A DNA stretch of 64,000 nucleotides from Brevibacillus sp. SYP-B805 (GCF_011059135.1 NZ_JAALGD010000005.1:77629-141628), one strand, 5' to 3'; counted from the stretch's first letter, positions 1 through 10,159 are shown. Notes: a model not told the origin generated them from the sequence alone. Made by a program: numbers and translations.

Positions 1-1
1 C

Positions 2-979
2 GTGCGCGCCATTCTGCTGGGGATATTGTCCGCCTTCTTTTTTACCTTTACCTTCGTGCTGAACCGGGCGATGGATCTGTCGGGAGGCAGTTGGATCTGG
101 AGCGCCTCGCTGCGATATCTGTTCATGGTTCCCTTTCTGCTGGCCATCGTGGCTGTGCGCGGAAACCTGCGGGAACTGTTTGTCATGATGAAGGGGAATC
201 CGGGGGCCTGGCTGGGGTGGAGCTTCGTCGGGTTTGGACTGTTTTACGGGCCGCTCTGCTTCGCAGCCGCCTACGGCCCGGGGTGGCTGATCGCCGGTAC
301 GTGGCAGATCACCATCGTTGCCGGTTCGCTGCTGGTCCCTTTCTTCTATGAAGAGATCCGGACGGCCGAAGGGACGCGCCGGGCCAGACAGCGCATGCCG
401 GTCAAGGGGCTGCTGATGTCGCTGATCATTCTGGTGGGAGTAGGGCTCATGCAGATGGAAGAAGCGGGGAGCCTGTCGCCGGGCGCAGCGCTCTACGGGA
501 TTGTGCCGGTGGTAGTCGCGGCGTTTGCCTATCCGCTGGGCAACAGGAAAATGATCGCGATCGCGCAGGGGCGCCTCGATGCGTATCAGCGGCTGCTCGG
601 CATGACCCTGGCCAGCTTGCCCTGCTGGCTGCTGCTTGCCGCGTACGGGCTGGTGACGGAGGGGCTTCCAAGCGCGGGGCAAGCGGCGCAGTCGCTGGTT
701 GTGGCGCTAAGCTCCGGAGTGATCGCGACGGCGCTCTTTTTCAAGGCGACGGATATGACGGAGGGACATGCGCAGAAGCTTGCGGCCGTGGAAGCCACGC
801 AGTCGGCTGAAGTGGTGTTTGCCGTGCTGCTGGAAGCGGTGTGGCTGTCGGCGCCGCTGCCATCCATACAATCGCTCGTCGGCATCCTCCTCGTCATGGC
901 CGGGATGATCCTGCACAGCTATTTCTCACACAGCCGTGCGGGAAAGAAACCGATCAACCCTTCAGCCTCCGTCCCGTAA
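2..979 (+). CDS. DMT-superfamily (EmrE-like) efflux transporter
   Basis: A 325-residue protein made almost entirely of hydrophobic helices, about ten in total, matching the putative multidrug-resistance efflux branch of the drug/metabolite transporter superfamily. It probably acts as a proton-coupled exporter in the cytoplasmic membrane; its substrate cannot be read from sequence. The first codon is GTG at the second base of the window. MRAILLGILSAFFF is a normal family N-terminus, so the gene is probably complete, but its ribosome site lies outside. The C-terminus (SHSRAGKKPINPS) is a short cytoplasmic tail. The last 18 bases overlap the convergent dehydrogenase gene. Confidence 0.8.
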   Translation: MRAILLGILSAFFFTFTFVLNRAMDLSGGSWIWSASLRYLFMVPFLLAIVAVRGNLRELFVMMKGNPGAWLGWSFVGFGLFYGPLCFAAAYGPGWLIAGTWQITIVAGSLLVPFFYEEIRTAEGTRRARQRMPVKGLLMSLIILVGVGLMQMEEAGSLSPGAALYGIVPVVVAAFAYPLGNRKMIAIAQGRLDAYQRLLGMTLASLPCWLLLAAYGLVTEGLPSAGQAAQSLVVALSSGVIATALFFKATDMTEGHAQKLAAVEATQSAEVVFAVLLEAVWLSAPLPSIQSLVGILLVMAGMILHSYFSHSRAGKKPINPSASVP

Positions 980-1813
980 TCTCAGCCGCCGCAGGATCAT
1001 CTTCTCCAGCCAACGCCAGGGCAGCAGGTTTTTGGCAAGGATCGCGACCGCGACACTTCTGCCTACCGGATAGCGCAGGCGCGGGGAAGGGTCCTTGGCT
1101 ACCTGGACGATCAGCTTGACGACCTCGTCAGGAGGGGGAGCGGTTTCCGCAATCCGGCTGACGATCCTGTTCAGCGCCGTCATCGGTGCGGCATAAGGCG
1201 ATCGGGGATTGACGGGCGCTTGCGGCCTGCTTTTTTCCCAGATCTCCGTCTTGTATGAACCGGGTTCGATCAAGGCCACATAGACGTTGCAGGGCAGCAT
1301 TTCCAGGCGCAGCGCTTCGCTGAACCCTTCCACCGCGTGTTTGGACGCCGCGTAGGGGGCCAGGCCGGGAAAAGCAAACCGACCGCTGATGCTGCTTACA
1401 TTGATGATCGTGCCCCGCCGCCGCTGCCGCATGTGAGGCAGCACCGCCCGCGTGACGGCCACCAGCCCGAAGAAATTGGTCGCAAACTGCTTCTGCCAGT
1501 CAGCCTCGGGGATCTCCTCGACAAAACCGCCGACGGCAATGCCGGCATTGTTGACCAGCACGTCAATGCGGCCGTGCCGTTCGATGGCGAAGGCAACGGC
1601 GCTGGCGATACTGTGCGAATCGGTCACGTCCAGGGAGATGATGTCGATCCTTTCGGCTACGCCGGCCTGCCTGGCCGCCTCTTCAAGCGGCCCGCGCCTT
1701 TCCGGATCGCGCATGGACGCCACCACGCGAAACCCTTCCCGGGCCAGCGCCACGCAGGCTTGCAGGCCAAATCCCGACGATGATCCGGTGACAAATGCGA
1801 CTGCGTGATGCAC
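962..1813 (-). CDS. SDR-family short-chain dehydrogenase
   Basis: A 283-residue Rossmann-fold oxidoreductase of the classical short-chain dehydrogenase type. The NAD(P)-binding TGSSSGFG motif is at residues 9-16, NNAG near residue 90, the catalytic Ser lies in INVSSISG and the Tyr-Lys pair in YAASKHA. The substrate is not predictable. The tail (LAKNLLPWRWLEKMIL) resembles retinol-dehydrogenase-like SDRs with an amphipathic C-terminus. The start is GTG, placed by a GGAGGA site 7 bases upstream. The gene is convergent with the efflux gene, overlapping it by 18 bases, and divergent from the cta operon, with which it shares a regulatory region rich in inverted repeats. Confidence 0.85.
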   Translation of the reverse strand: MHHAVAFVTGSSSGFGLQACVALAREGFRVVASMRDPERRGPLEEAARQAGVAERIDIISLDVTDSHSIASAVAFAIERHGRIDVLVNNAGIAVGGFVEEIPEADWQKQFATNFFGLVAVTRAVLPHMRQRRRGTIINVSSISGRFAFPGLAPYAASKHAVEGFSEALRLEMLPCNVYVALIEPGSYKTEIWEKSRPQAPVNPRSPYAAPMTALNRIVSRIAETAPPPDEVVKLIVQVAKDPSPRLRYPVGRSVAVAILAKNLLPWRWLEKMILRRLRLRDGG

Positions 1814-1834
1814 CAGACACTCCTCCGATCATTC

Positions 1835-1868
1835 AACAATTTGGTGAACAATTTGCCACAAAATTGTT
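1835..1868 (-). promoter_or_regulatory. Three copies of octamer AACAATTT upstream of SDR gene
   Basis: AACAATTT occurs at 1835-1842 and 1847-1854, and inverted (AAATTGTT) at 1861-1868. The second and third copies form an inverted repeat with a 6-base spacer. They lie between the SDR gene's likely -10 (TATAAT on the minus strand, 1875-1880) and its GTG start, a position suited to a repressor operator. No cognate regulator is adjacent. Confidence 0.45.
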
Positions 1869-1887
1869 AACAGAATTATAACAAATA

Positions 1888-1901
1888 GTGATTTATATCA
1901 C
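1888..1901. promoter_or_regulatory. CRP/FNR-type site (GTGA-N6-TCAC) between SDR and cta genes
   Basis: GTGATTTATATCAC is a perfect dyad with the GTGA-N6-TCAC core used by Fnr and CRP-family regulators. It overlaps the -35 regions of both candidate divergent promoters: minus strand -10 at 1875-1880, plus strand -10 TATACT at 1915-1920. Such a regulator could set oxygen or redox control of the caa3 oxidase operon. This is inference from motif and position. Confidence 0.45.
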
Positions 1902-1920
1902 CCCACTTTCTTTGTATACT
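1892..1920 (+). promoter_or_regulatory. Candidate promoter of cta operon
   Basis: TTTATA (1892-1897), a 17-base spacer and TATACT (1915-1920) form a moderate sigma-A promoter, which would give a leader of about 220 bases before ctaC. The leader contains no recognised riboswitch. Another start point closer to the gene is possible because the stretch 2005-2050 is A+T-rich. Confidence 0.35.
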
Positions 1921-2146
1921 AAAGTGTGTTGGTGATGTAGGCGGGCTTGGGGGAGCAGTGACATGTCGGTGTTGACGCTTTACTCAAGGGGATGGCGGCG
2001 TGTTTGCTATTTATTTTCTTTATTGGATATCATAATGGATAAAGAAAAAAAAGACTCGCTGCCTGTTGCGCAAAGGGAATAATAGATTTCATGTCGGCTC
2101 TGCCGCTGGGTCTATTACAACACGAAAGAAAGTGGGGTTAAATTGT

Positions 2147-3169
2147 ATGAAGAGTCGATGGCAACGAAACTGGCGCCTGCTCTCCATGTTGATGGCATTG
2201 GCGCTGGTGCTGACGGGATGCGGGAAAGAGAACCTTTCCACCTTGATCCCGCAGGGTCCGGTTGCGGAGAAGCAGTTCTTCCTGATGGTGCTTACTTCTT
2301 CGATTATGACTGGCGTCTTCCTGATCGTTATCATTATTTTGACCTACGTCCTTATCCGTTACCGTCAACGTCCGGGGCAGACGGGTATTCCCAAGCAAGT
2401 GGAAGGCAGCCACAAGCTCGAAATCTTGTGGACAGTCATTCCATTCCTGCTTTTGATCGTCATGGCTGTACCGACAGTAGCCATCGCTTTCGATCTGGCG
2501 AAGGAGTATTCCAATAAAGACGCGCTGCAGGTAAAGGTGACAGCGCATCAGTTCTGGTGGGAATTTGAATATCCGGACCTCGGCATTGTGACCGCTCAGG
2601 ATCTGTACATACCTGCGGGCAAGAAGGTCGAGTTCACCGTCACTTCCGCAGACGTCATCCATGCCTTCTGGATTCCGGCGTTGGGCGGCAAGATCGACAC
2701 GAACCCGGGTCTCACCAATAAAATCTGGCTGCAGGCTGACAAGCCGGGCACGTATTTCGGTAAGTGCGCGGAGCTGTGCGGCGCCTCCCACGCTTTGATG
2801 GATTTCAAGGTGGAAGCGCTTGAACCTGCGGCATTCGACGCATGGGCGAAAAAGATGAAGGCGGCGGAAGCAGCGCCGGCTCCAACGGCTACTGCTGCGG
2901 CTGCGCAAGGCCAGGAGATTTTCCGGAAAAGCTGTATGGGCTGCCACGCGATCGGCAACGAGGGGGGCAAGCTGGCTCCGAACCTGACCAATTTTGCCGA
3001 GCGTCATAAAGTGGCAGGAATCCGTGACAACAAAAAAGAGTTCGTTGCGGAATGGCTGACGGATCCGCAACAGGTGAAACCGGGCAACACCATGCCGAAC
3101 CTGCATCTGAGCCCGGATCAAGTCAACGCGCTCGTTGAATATCTGTCTACACTGAAAGTGAACCAATAG
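2147..3169 (+). CDS. ctaC: Cytochrome c oxidase subunit II with fused cytochrome c (caa3 type)
   Basis: Subunit II of the caa3 terminal oxidase, 340 residues. It accepts electrons through its own heme c domain and passes them via the binuclear CuA centre to subunit I. The N-terminus is a lipoprotein signal (LVLTGC, lipidated Cys25), followed by two membrane helices. CuA ligands are visible as Cys207, Cys211, His215 and Met218 (CAELCGASHALM), with the upstream His in VIHAFWIP. The C-terminal heme c motif CMGCH is at 263-267. The frame is open from 2066, but the ATG at 2147 gives the normal lipoprotein start. It is the first gene of the cta operon. Confidence 0.95.
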   Translation: MKSRWQRNWRLLSMLMALALVLTGCGKENLSTLIPQGPVAEKQFFLMVLTSSIMTGVFLIVIIILTYVLIRYRQRPGQTGIPKQVEGSHKLEILWTVIPFLLLIVMAVPTVAIAFDLAKEYSNKDALQVKVTAHQFWWEFEYPDLGIVTAQDLYIPAGKKVEFTVTSADVIHAFWIPALGGKIDTNPGLTNKIWLQADKPGTYFGKCAELCGASHALMDFKVEALEPAAFDAWAKKMKAAEAAPAPTATAAAAQGQEIFRKSCMGCHAIGNEGGKLAPNLTNFAERHKVAGIRDNKKEFVAEWLTDPQQVKPGNTMPNLHLSPDQVNALVEYLSTLKVNQ

Positions 3170-3212
3170 TCGGGCAACCACATTGCGAGACGTTCAATAA
3201 GGAGGTAAAACC

Positions 3213-5071
<1,859 letters not shown>

Positions 5072-5072
<1 letters not shown>

Positions 5073-5704
5073 TGGCAGCTGATCACGCTTTGCACACGGC
5101 GCTTCCGGATGAACCGGAAAAAGCCACCCTCGAAGGGAAGAACAAGGTGCTTGGCTTCTGGCTCTTCCTCGGGGGAGAAACCGTTCTCTTCGGTACGCTG
5201 TTCGCTACCTTCATCGCCCTGCGCGATCAGGTAAACGGCGGTCCAACTGCAAAAGAATTGTTTGAAATGCCGATTGTGGCCTGGGCAACCTTCCTCTTGT
5301 TGACCAGCAGCCTGACCAGCGTGTTCGCGACCCTTGCCCTGCACAAGCACAATCTGAAGCAGGTGCAGGCATGGCTGGTCGTGACCGTTCTCCTCGGCCT
5401 CGGCTTCCTGGGCCTGGAGATTTATGAGTTCGTTCACTATGTGCATGAAGGACACAAGATTTCCAGCAGCGCTTTCGGTTCCGCCTTCTATACGCTCGTC
5501 GGCTTCCACGGCGGCCACGTGGCGTTCGGGGTGCTCTGGATCACGACCCTGATCATCCAGTCCTTCAAAAAAGGCCTGACCGTTGTGACCGCACCGAAAT
5601 TTTATGTAGCGGGCCTTTACTGGCACTTTATCGACGTGGTATGGGTATTCATCTTCACGGTCGTCTACCTGATGGGGATGATTGGCGGAAAGGCGGTGGC
5701 CTAA
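5072..5704 (+). CDS. ctaE: Cytochrome c oxidase subunit III
   Basis: Subunit III of the caa3 oxidase, 210 residues with five predicted membrane helices, the short form typical of Bacillales. It stabilises subunit I and supports proton uptake. Family features include the N-terminal GFWLFLGGE motif, the HKHNLKQVQ loop, the FHGGHVAFG helix and the C-terminal YWHFIDVVWVFIF segment. The start ATG overlaps the ctaD stop by one base, so translation is coupled. Confidence 0.95.
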
Positions 5705-5708
5705 ACCA

Positions 5709-6026
5709 ATGGCAGCACATGCAAATCAGGATATGACACAACGGAAACCAAAGATCAAGAAAGAAGGCGCCAAGCGTCATCTGGTCGCTTTTGCGGCATC
5801 CATTATCCTGACGATCCTTGCCTTTGTCGCCGTCGCCTACGATGTGGTGCCGGCCGGATTCACGGTGCCGTTCATCATCTTCCTGGCCATCGTGCAGGCA
5901 TTCTTCCAGCTTTATGTCTGGATGCATCTGGATCAAAAAGGACATGAGTTTCCGCGCGTCGGGATTTACGCAGGTATTTTTGTCATCGCGTTTATGATCT
6001 TTACCTTTGTTTACTGGGTATGGTAG
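5709..6026 (+). CDS. ctaF: Cytochrome c oxidase subunit IV
   Basis: Small fourth subunit of the caa3 oxidase, 105 residues with three membrane helices, of the prokaryotic COX4 family. The hydrophilic N-terminus (MAAHANQDMTQRKPKIKKEG) is followed by helices near residues 28-48, 54-75 and 83-104; the family feature LYVWMHLDQKGHEFPR lies between the last two. I chose the ATG at 5709, four bases after the ctaE stop, over the in-frame ATG at 5682 inside ctaE because it matches the family length. A weak GGCGGT site lies upstream. Confidence 0.93.
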   Translation: MAAHANQDMTQRKPKIKKEGAKRHLVAFAASIILTILAFVAVAYDVVPAGFTVPFIIFLAIVQAFFQLYVWMHLDQKGHEFPRVGIYAGIFVIAFMIFTFVYWVW

Positions 6027-6034
6027 GTTTTGTC

Positions 6035-6066
6035 GGGGGCGATAAGGATTGCCCCCCTTTCTTTTG
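6035..6066 (+). terminator. Stem-loop between ctaF and ctaG
   Basis: GGGGGC (6035-6040) pairs with GCCCCC (6051-6056) and is followed by a T-rich run. It may partly terminate transcription and so lower ctaG expression relative to the structural subunits. Confidence 0.55.
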
Positions 6067-6122
6067 GGACAGGTCAGCACAATCCCGTTCAGCTCTTTCA
6101 TGACAAAGAGGAGGTTTGACGA

Positions 6123-6995
6123 ATGCCCCAGCATCAACATGGCGGGCACACGGTCGATCCCGGGTTTTTCGGCATGTGGAGTCCTGATATCTTTCTGCTC
6201 ACCGTCCTGGCTGCTGTCCTTTATCTGGTGATCGTGGGACCGTGGCGCAGCAGTTTTGAAGGAGCGGCACCGGTCAGTTCCGGAAAGAAAACGGTTTTTC
6301 TGCTGGGCCTTGCCTTCTTTTACATCGCGCAGGGTAGCCCGCTGAATTATTACGGGCATCAGTATCTGTTCAGCGCCCATATGGTGCAGCAGTCGTTTCT
6401 GTATCTGGTGGTGCCGCCGCTATTGCTGATCGGGACGCCCGAGTGGCTGCTGCAGGCGGTTTTCCGGGCGCGTGTGGCACGGAAAATCCTTGCCGTTTTC
6501 ACCCATCCGATCGTGGGTGCGCTGGCGTTCAACCTGCTGTTTTCGTTTTACCATCTGCCGTTCATCTTTGATGAAATGGCGGTGAACCATACGGCGATGA
6601 CCGCGTATCACGTGGGACTGCTGCTGGCGGCTTTCATGATGTGGTGGCCGATCGTCAGCCCGCTGTCGGATCAGACGCAGCTGTCCGAGCTGCGCAAGAT
6701 CGCCTATATCTTTGCCAACAGCGTCCTGATCACCCCGGCATGCGCCTTGATCATCTTTTCGGGCAGCCTGCTGTACACCACCTACAGCCATGTGCCGGAG
6801 CTGATTCCCGGCCATACCGCCCTTGATGACCAGAAGCTGGGCGGCATCCTGATGAAACTGATCCAGGAAGGGGTCTACGGTTCCGTCCTGGCGTACACAT
6901 TCTTTACCTGGTATCGAAAAGAACGGGAGAAGGACAAGATGGAATTTGCCGAGATTTTCGCGGCGAAGACCGGTGACAGCAAGAGCCGGGCATAA
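6123..6995 (+). CDS. ctaG: Cytochrome c oxidase assembly factor CtaG (caa3 type)
   Basis: A 290-residue membrane protein of the caa3_CtaG family, needed for assembly, probably copper insertion, of caa3 oxidase in Bacillus. Seven helices are visible, with conserved HMVQQSFLYLVVPPLLLIGTP, the helix FSFYHLPFIFD, and MMWWPIVSPL. The N-terminus (MPQHQHGGH) is rich in His and could bind metal. A good GAGGAGG site lies 6 bases before the ATG. The gene follows ctaF after a probable attenuating hairpin and precedes the DUF420 gene by 30 bases. Confidence 0.93.
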   Translation: MPQHQHGGHTVDPGFFGMWSPDIFLLTVLAAVLYLVIVGPWRSSFEGAAPVSSGKKTVFLLGLAFFYIAQGSPLNYYGHQYLFSAHMVQQSFLYLVVPPLLLIGTPEWLLQAVFRARVARKILAVFTHPIVGALAFNLLFSFYHLPFIFDEMAVNHTAMTAYHVGLLLAAFMMWWPIVSPLSDQTQLSELRKIAYIFANSVLITPACALIIFSGSLLYTTYSHVPELIPGHTALDDQKLGGILMKLIQEGVYGSVLAYTFFTWYRKEREKDKMEFAEIFAAKTGDSKSRA

Positions 6996-7025
6996 CGAAT
7001 CTCCCTGACATCATGGAGGAAGCAT

Positions 7026-7487
7026 ATGGCGACGTTCATACTGCCTACCATCAGCACCTCGTTTATCGCCCTGAGCGCCATCTTTGTGGCGGTGGGGTGG
7101 GTCTCCATTCGCAAGGGGAACCGGGAAGCCCATCAAAAATGGATGACCGTCGGATCGGTATTGGCAACCCTTTTCTTTCTGACCTACGTCTCCCGGACGG
7201 CTTTCGTCGGCAACACGATGTTTGGCGGACCCGACGATGTGAAAGTGTACTACCAGATCTTCCTGGTCTTTCATATCGTGCTTGCCACGGTGGCGGCCGT
7301 TATGGGCTTGATCACCCTGTATCGTGCCTACAAGAAGCAGTTTGACCGGCATAAACGGATCGGGCCGTGGACGGCCATCATCTGGTTTGTCACCGCGATC
7401 ACAGGGGTCACGGTGTATGTCCTGCTGTATGTGCTGTATCCGGGGGGAACTCAGGACAGCGTAATCAAGGTGATCTTGGGTTGGTGA
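7026..7487 (+). CDS. ctaM: DUF420 membrane protein (YozB/CtaM-like oxidase assembly factor)
   Basis: A 153-residue protein with four membrane helices, of the DUF420 family. From memory, homologues include B. subtilis YozB and S. aureus CtaM, the latter needed for aa3 oxidase activity, so a role in oxidase maturation is inferred. Visible family features are GNREAHQKWM near residue 30, RTAFVG near 58, the loop HIVLAT, and HKRIGPWTAIIW near 115. Its place as the last gene of the cta operon, before a strong terminator, supports this role. The start ATG follows GGAGGAAGCAT. Confidence 0.82.
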   Translation: MATFILPTISTSFIALSAIFVAVGWVSIRKGNREAHQKWMTVGSVLATLFFLTYVSRTAFVGNTMFGGPDDVKVYYQIFLVFHIVLATVAAVMGLITLYRAYKKQFDRHKRIGPWTAIIWFVTAITGVTVYVLLYVLYPGGTQDSVIKVILGW

Positions 7488-7496
7488 ACAAACGGG

Positions 7497-7534
7497 AAAG
7501 ACCGCTGCTGACCAATGGGCAGAGCGGTCTTTTT
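7497..7534 (+). terminator. Intrinsic terminator of cta operon
   Basis: AAAGACCGCT (7497-7506) and AGCGGTCTTT (7523-7532) form a perfect 10-bp stem leading into five Ts. It ends the ctaC-to-DUF420 unit. Confidence 0.85.
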
Positions 7535-7693
7535 CCTTGATGGAGCTCCATCTGCCGCCAGCGGTTGGTGCGGCATCGGGGAGAAAATCGGCGTGTGCAT
7601 ATGTTGCAAGATTGTCAAGAATGACCGTTCGTGAACGGCGAAACATTTGCTACACTAAAGAAAGCAAGGGGGTTCATTCCCAGCCGTGTGAAG

Positions 7694-7722
7694 TTGACCC
7701 CACTGCTGGGATTGGCTACAAT
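7694..7722 (+). promoter_or_regulatory. Sigma-A promoter of ctaB
   Basis: TTGACC (7694-7699), an exact 17-base spacer and TACAAT (7717-7722) lie 95 bases before the ctaB start. The 330-base gap between the cta terminator and ctaB holds this promoter, possibly a second TTGACA at 7753-7758 without a clear -10, and no other recognisable gene or RNA. Confidence 0.7.
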
Positions 7723-7817
7723 GGGTATCGGGATTACACCGATGCCTGGACGTTGACAGGCATAAGGCGAGCGTTGGCATTATCCCAGTTTGCTATGCCG
7801 GTTAGGAGGGTAACCAG

Positions 7818-8744
7818 TTGGATCAACAAGCAACCTACGAAGAGTCCATCGGTACGGAATCGTCCATGCAAATAGAGACGGTAACACCGGCAACCTGGCG
7901 GGATTATCTTCACCTGACAAAGCCGGGGATTACCATATCCAATTTGATGACGACGTTCACCGGGATGTGGCTGGCGGCGAAGGGCATGCCGGATCTGAAG
8001 CTGATGATTTTTACGCTGCTTGGCTCAGCTTTTTTTATTGCTTCCGGTGCGACGCTGAACAACTTTTATGACCGCGAGCTTGATCAGAAGATGAAGCGGA
8101 CCAAAAACCGCGCCATTGCGTCGGGCAGAATTCACCCGCGCAATGCGCTGGCGATCGGGATCGCGCTGCTGGTGGCCGGTCTGATCGTGCTGGCGGTGTT
8201 TGCCAATCCGCTGGCGGCGGTCTGGGGCCTGGTCGGCCATATTTTCTACGTGTTGATTTACACGCCGCTGAAACGGGTCACCTCCCTGAATACCGTGATC
8301 GGCGGCATTTCCGGTGCGGCTCCCCCGGTTATCGGCTGGGTGGCCGTGACCAACAGCATGGATCTGGGGGCGTGGCTTCTCTTCCTGATTCTGTTCCTCT
8401 GGCAGCCGCCGCACTTCCTGGCGCTCGCCATGATGAAGGTGGAAGATTACCGGGCGGGCGGAATCCCGATGCTTCCGGTCGTGAAGGGTTTCTATGAAAC
8501 CAAGCGGCAGATGTTCTTCTACGGCGCGGCACTGCTTCCGGCCTCCCTGCTCCTCTATCACCATTCCGAGGTAGGCCTCCTGTATCTGGCGACAGCATTT
8601 GTGCTGGGGTTGATCTATCTGGTTCTGTTAATGCAGGGGTTCAAGACGGAGGACGATCTCGCCTGGGCGAAGAAGCTGTTTGGATATTCGCTGATCTATC
8701 TGACCGTCCTCTGCGGTGCGGTGATCTTGAGCGTATTGCTGTAG
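7818..8744 (+). CDS. ctaB: Protoheme IX farnesyltransferase (heme O synthase)
   Basis: Integral membrane prenyltransferase of the UbiA family, 308 residues and about nine helices. It adds a farnesyl group to heme B to form heme O, the precursor of heme A used by the caa3 oxidase. The first Asp-rich substrate motif is NFYDRELDQKMKRTKNR, and the second region is FLWQPPHFLALAMM with KVEDYRAGGIPMLP. The start is TTG, well supported by a GGAGGG site 7 bases upstream; ATG codons further in would cut conserved sequence. It has its own promoter and precedes ctaA by 98 bases. Confidence 0.95.
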   Translation: MDQQATYEESIGTESSMQIETVTPATWRDYLHLTKPGITISNLMTTFTGMWLAAKGMPDLKLMIFTLLGSAFFIASGATLNNFYDRELDQKMKRTKNRAIASGRIHPRNALAIGIALLVAGLIVLAVFANPLAAVWGLVGHIFYVLIYTPLKRVTSLNTVIGGISGAAPPVIGWVAVTNSMDLGAWLLFLILFLWQPPHFLALAMMKVEDYRAGGIPMLPVVKGFYETKRQMFFYGAALLPASLLLYHHSEVGLLYLATAFVLGLIYLVLLMQGFKTEDDLAWAKKLFGYSLIYLTVLCGAVILSVLL

Positions 8745-8772
8745 GAAGCCGGTCGAAAACGGACATGCAGGC

Positions 8773-8799
8773 AACATCTCTTGCGCGGCAAGGGATGTT
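8773..8799 (+). terminator. 12-bp stem-loop between ctaB and ctaA
   Basis: AACATCTCTTGC pairs with GCAAGGGATGTT around a 3-base loop, with a weak T-rich tail (TCTCT). It may be a partial terminator or an mRNA-stabilising element controlling ctaA relative to ctaB. Confidence 0.5.
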
Positions 8800-8842
8800 T
8801 CTCTGTGGAGAGTTGCATGGCAGCAGGAAATGAGGGAAAGGT

Positions 8843-9766
8843 ATGGATAGATCGCTGAGATGGCTGGCGATAGCGGCGACGCTCGTCATGTTTGTGGTGA
8901 TGGTCGCCGGTTCGCTCGTCACCAAGACGAATTCCGGGATGGGCTGCGGCAATGACTGGCCGCTGTGCAACGGCAAATGGGTCCCTGAATATACACTCGC
9001 TTCCATCATTGAGTACACCCATCGGGTCACCACGGGCCTGAGCGGAATTGTCGTCATTGTTTTTATGGTTGCGGCCTGGCGGCGATTCCCAGGGAACCGG
9101 GAAGTGAAGGGTCTCGCGATATTCGGCCTCTTTTTCATCGTGCTGGAGTCGCTCCTGGGGGCATCGGCCGTCATATGGCCGCAGTCATCGCCGGTGCTGG
9201 CGCTGCACTTTGGCTTCTCGCTGCTGGCCTTTACCGGCGTGCTGATGCTGACCATTTTCGTCTTGCAGCGGCATAAGCTGGAGCGGCTGCTGAAGCAGCG
9301 GGCGGGCCGGGGATTCCGCAACTACGTGTGGGCGGTCACCATCTATGCTTACGGAGTCGTCTATCTGGGGGCGTATGTGCGACACACCGGCTCGATGGGC
9401 GGCTGCGGCACGGACTGGCCGCTGTGCAACGGGAAGCTGATTCCCGAACTGACGGGACAGACGGGCATTCATTTTCTCCACCGCTTGGGCGCCGCGCTGC
9501 TGTTTTTCCTGGTGATCAGCGGCGCGGTCCATGCGATTCGCCGCTATCGCGAGACACGGCGCGACCTGTACGTCGGGAGCATTCTCGCCGCGCTGCTGAT
9601 GACGCTGCAGATCCTGAGCGGCGGACTGGTCGTCTTTTTCAAGATGCATCTGTATGCGACGATCTTTCATTCGATGGTGATCACCTGTTTGTTCGGCACG
9701 CTCGCTTATCTGTGCGTGCAGGTGTTGAAAAGCCCCGCAGCTGACGTAAGCAGAGGGCGGGAATAG
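8843..9766 (+). CDS. ctaA: Heme A synthase (COX15/CtaA)
   Basis: Membrane enzyme of 307 residues that oxidises the C8 methyl of heme O to a formyl group, giving heme A. Eight helices form two homologous four-helix halves. Each half carries a CGxDWPLCNGK motif (near residues 33-44 and 190-200) with a Cys pair, and His residues in YTHRVT and FLHRLGA serve as heme ligands. The start ATG follows GAGGGAAAGGT. In B. subtilis ctaA is divergent from ctaB; here they are co-directional. A large imperfect palindrome begins eight bases after its stop. Confidence 0.95.
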   Translation: MDRSLRWLAIAATLVMFVVMVAGSLVTKTNSGMGCGNDWPLCNGKWVPEYTLASIIEYTHRVTTGLSGIVVIVFMVAAWRRFPGNREVKGLAIFGLFFIVLESLLGASAVIWPQSSPVLALHFGFSLLAFTGVLMLTIFVLQRHKLERLLKQRAGRGFRNYVWAVTIYAYGVVYLGAYVRHTGSMGGCGTDWPLCNGKLIPELTGQTGIHFLHRLGAALLFFLVISGAVHAIRRYRETRRDLYVGSILAALLMTLQILSGGLVVFFKMHLYATIFHSMVITCLFGTLAYLCVQVLKSPAADVSRGRE

Positions 9767-9773
9767 AAAAAAA

Positions 9774-10027
9774 CGGTCGGGCTGCCGATAAGCTGGTCAA
9801 GTCATGGGTGTTGGTTCCTGCTCGCTCTCTTGACGACCCGCGAAGAAGTTGGCCATGTCCGCTCCGAAACGCGACGCGGGCAGGGGGCTCAACATCTGGG
9901 TGTTTCAGCGAAGTGAGACTCACGCCCCCTGTTGCCCCGCGTCTTACGTTTCTTCGCTGAGTTGGTCGTCAAAGGAGCGAGCTTGGCCCCATCACACCAT
10001 GCTGTTTGATCGATCGGCAGTCCGCCG
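9774..10027. repeat. Large imperfect palindrome (about 255 bp) between ctaA and sbcD
   Basis: The two halves are imperfect inverted copies. CGGTCGGGCTGCCGAT (9774-9789) faces its complement at 10013-10027, CATGGGTG (9803) faces CACCATG (9995-10001), GCTCGCTCTCTTGACGACC (9820-9838) faces 9964-9982 with 17 of 19 matches, CGAAGAA (9841) faces TTCTTCG (9950), and GACGCGGG..GGGGGC (9873-9888) faces 9924-9943. The centre holds GTGAGACTCAC. No long open frame is convincing. It could be a MITE-like element or a highly structured RNA; no target-site duplication is clear. Confidence 0.7.
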
Positions 10028-10100
10028 GCCTGTGGATTGGAGAAATGATACATTCCTTGCGAAACCTCGCTAAACAATAAAACGTTCGTCCTCATTCTGA

Positions 10101-10131
10101 GGTTGTCGATAAAATCGGCAGCCATTTTTAT
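10101..10131 (+). terminator. Probable intrinsic terminator upstream of sbcD
   Basis: GGTTGTCGAT and ATCGGCAGCC form a 10-bp stem with two G-U pairs and a 3-base loop, followed by ATTTTTATTTT. It may end transcripts coming through ctaA or the palindrome. Confidence 0.55.
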
Positions 10132-10159
10132 TTTGAAGCCCTCTCCTGCTGTTCATGCC

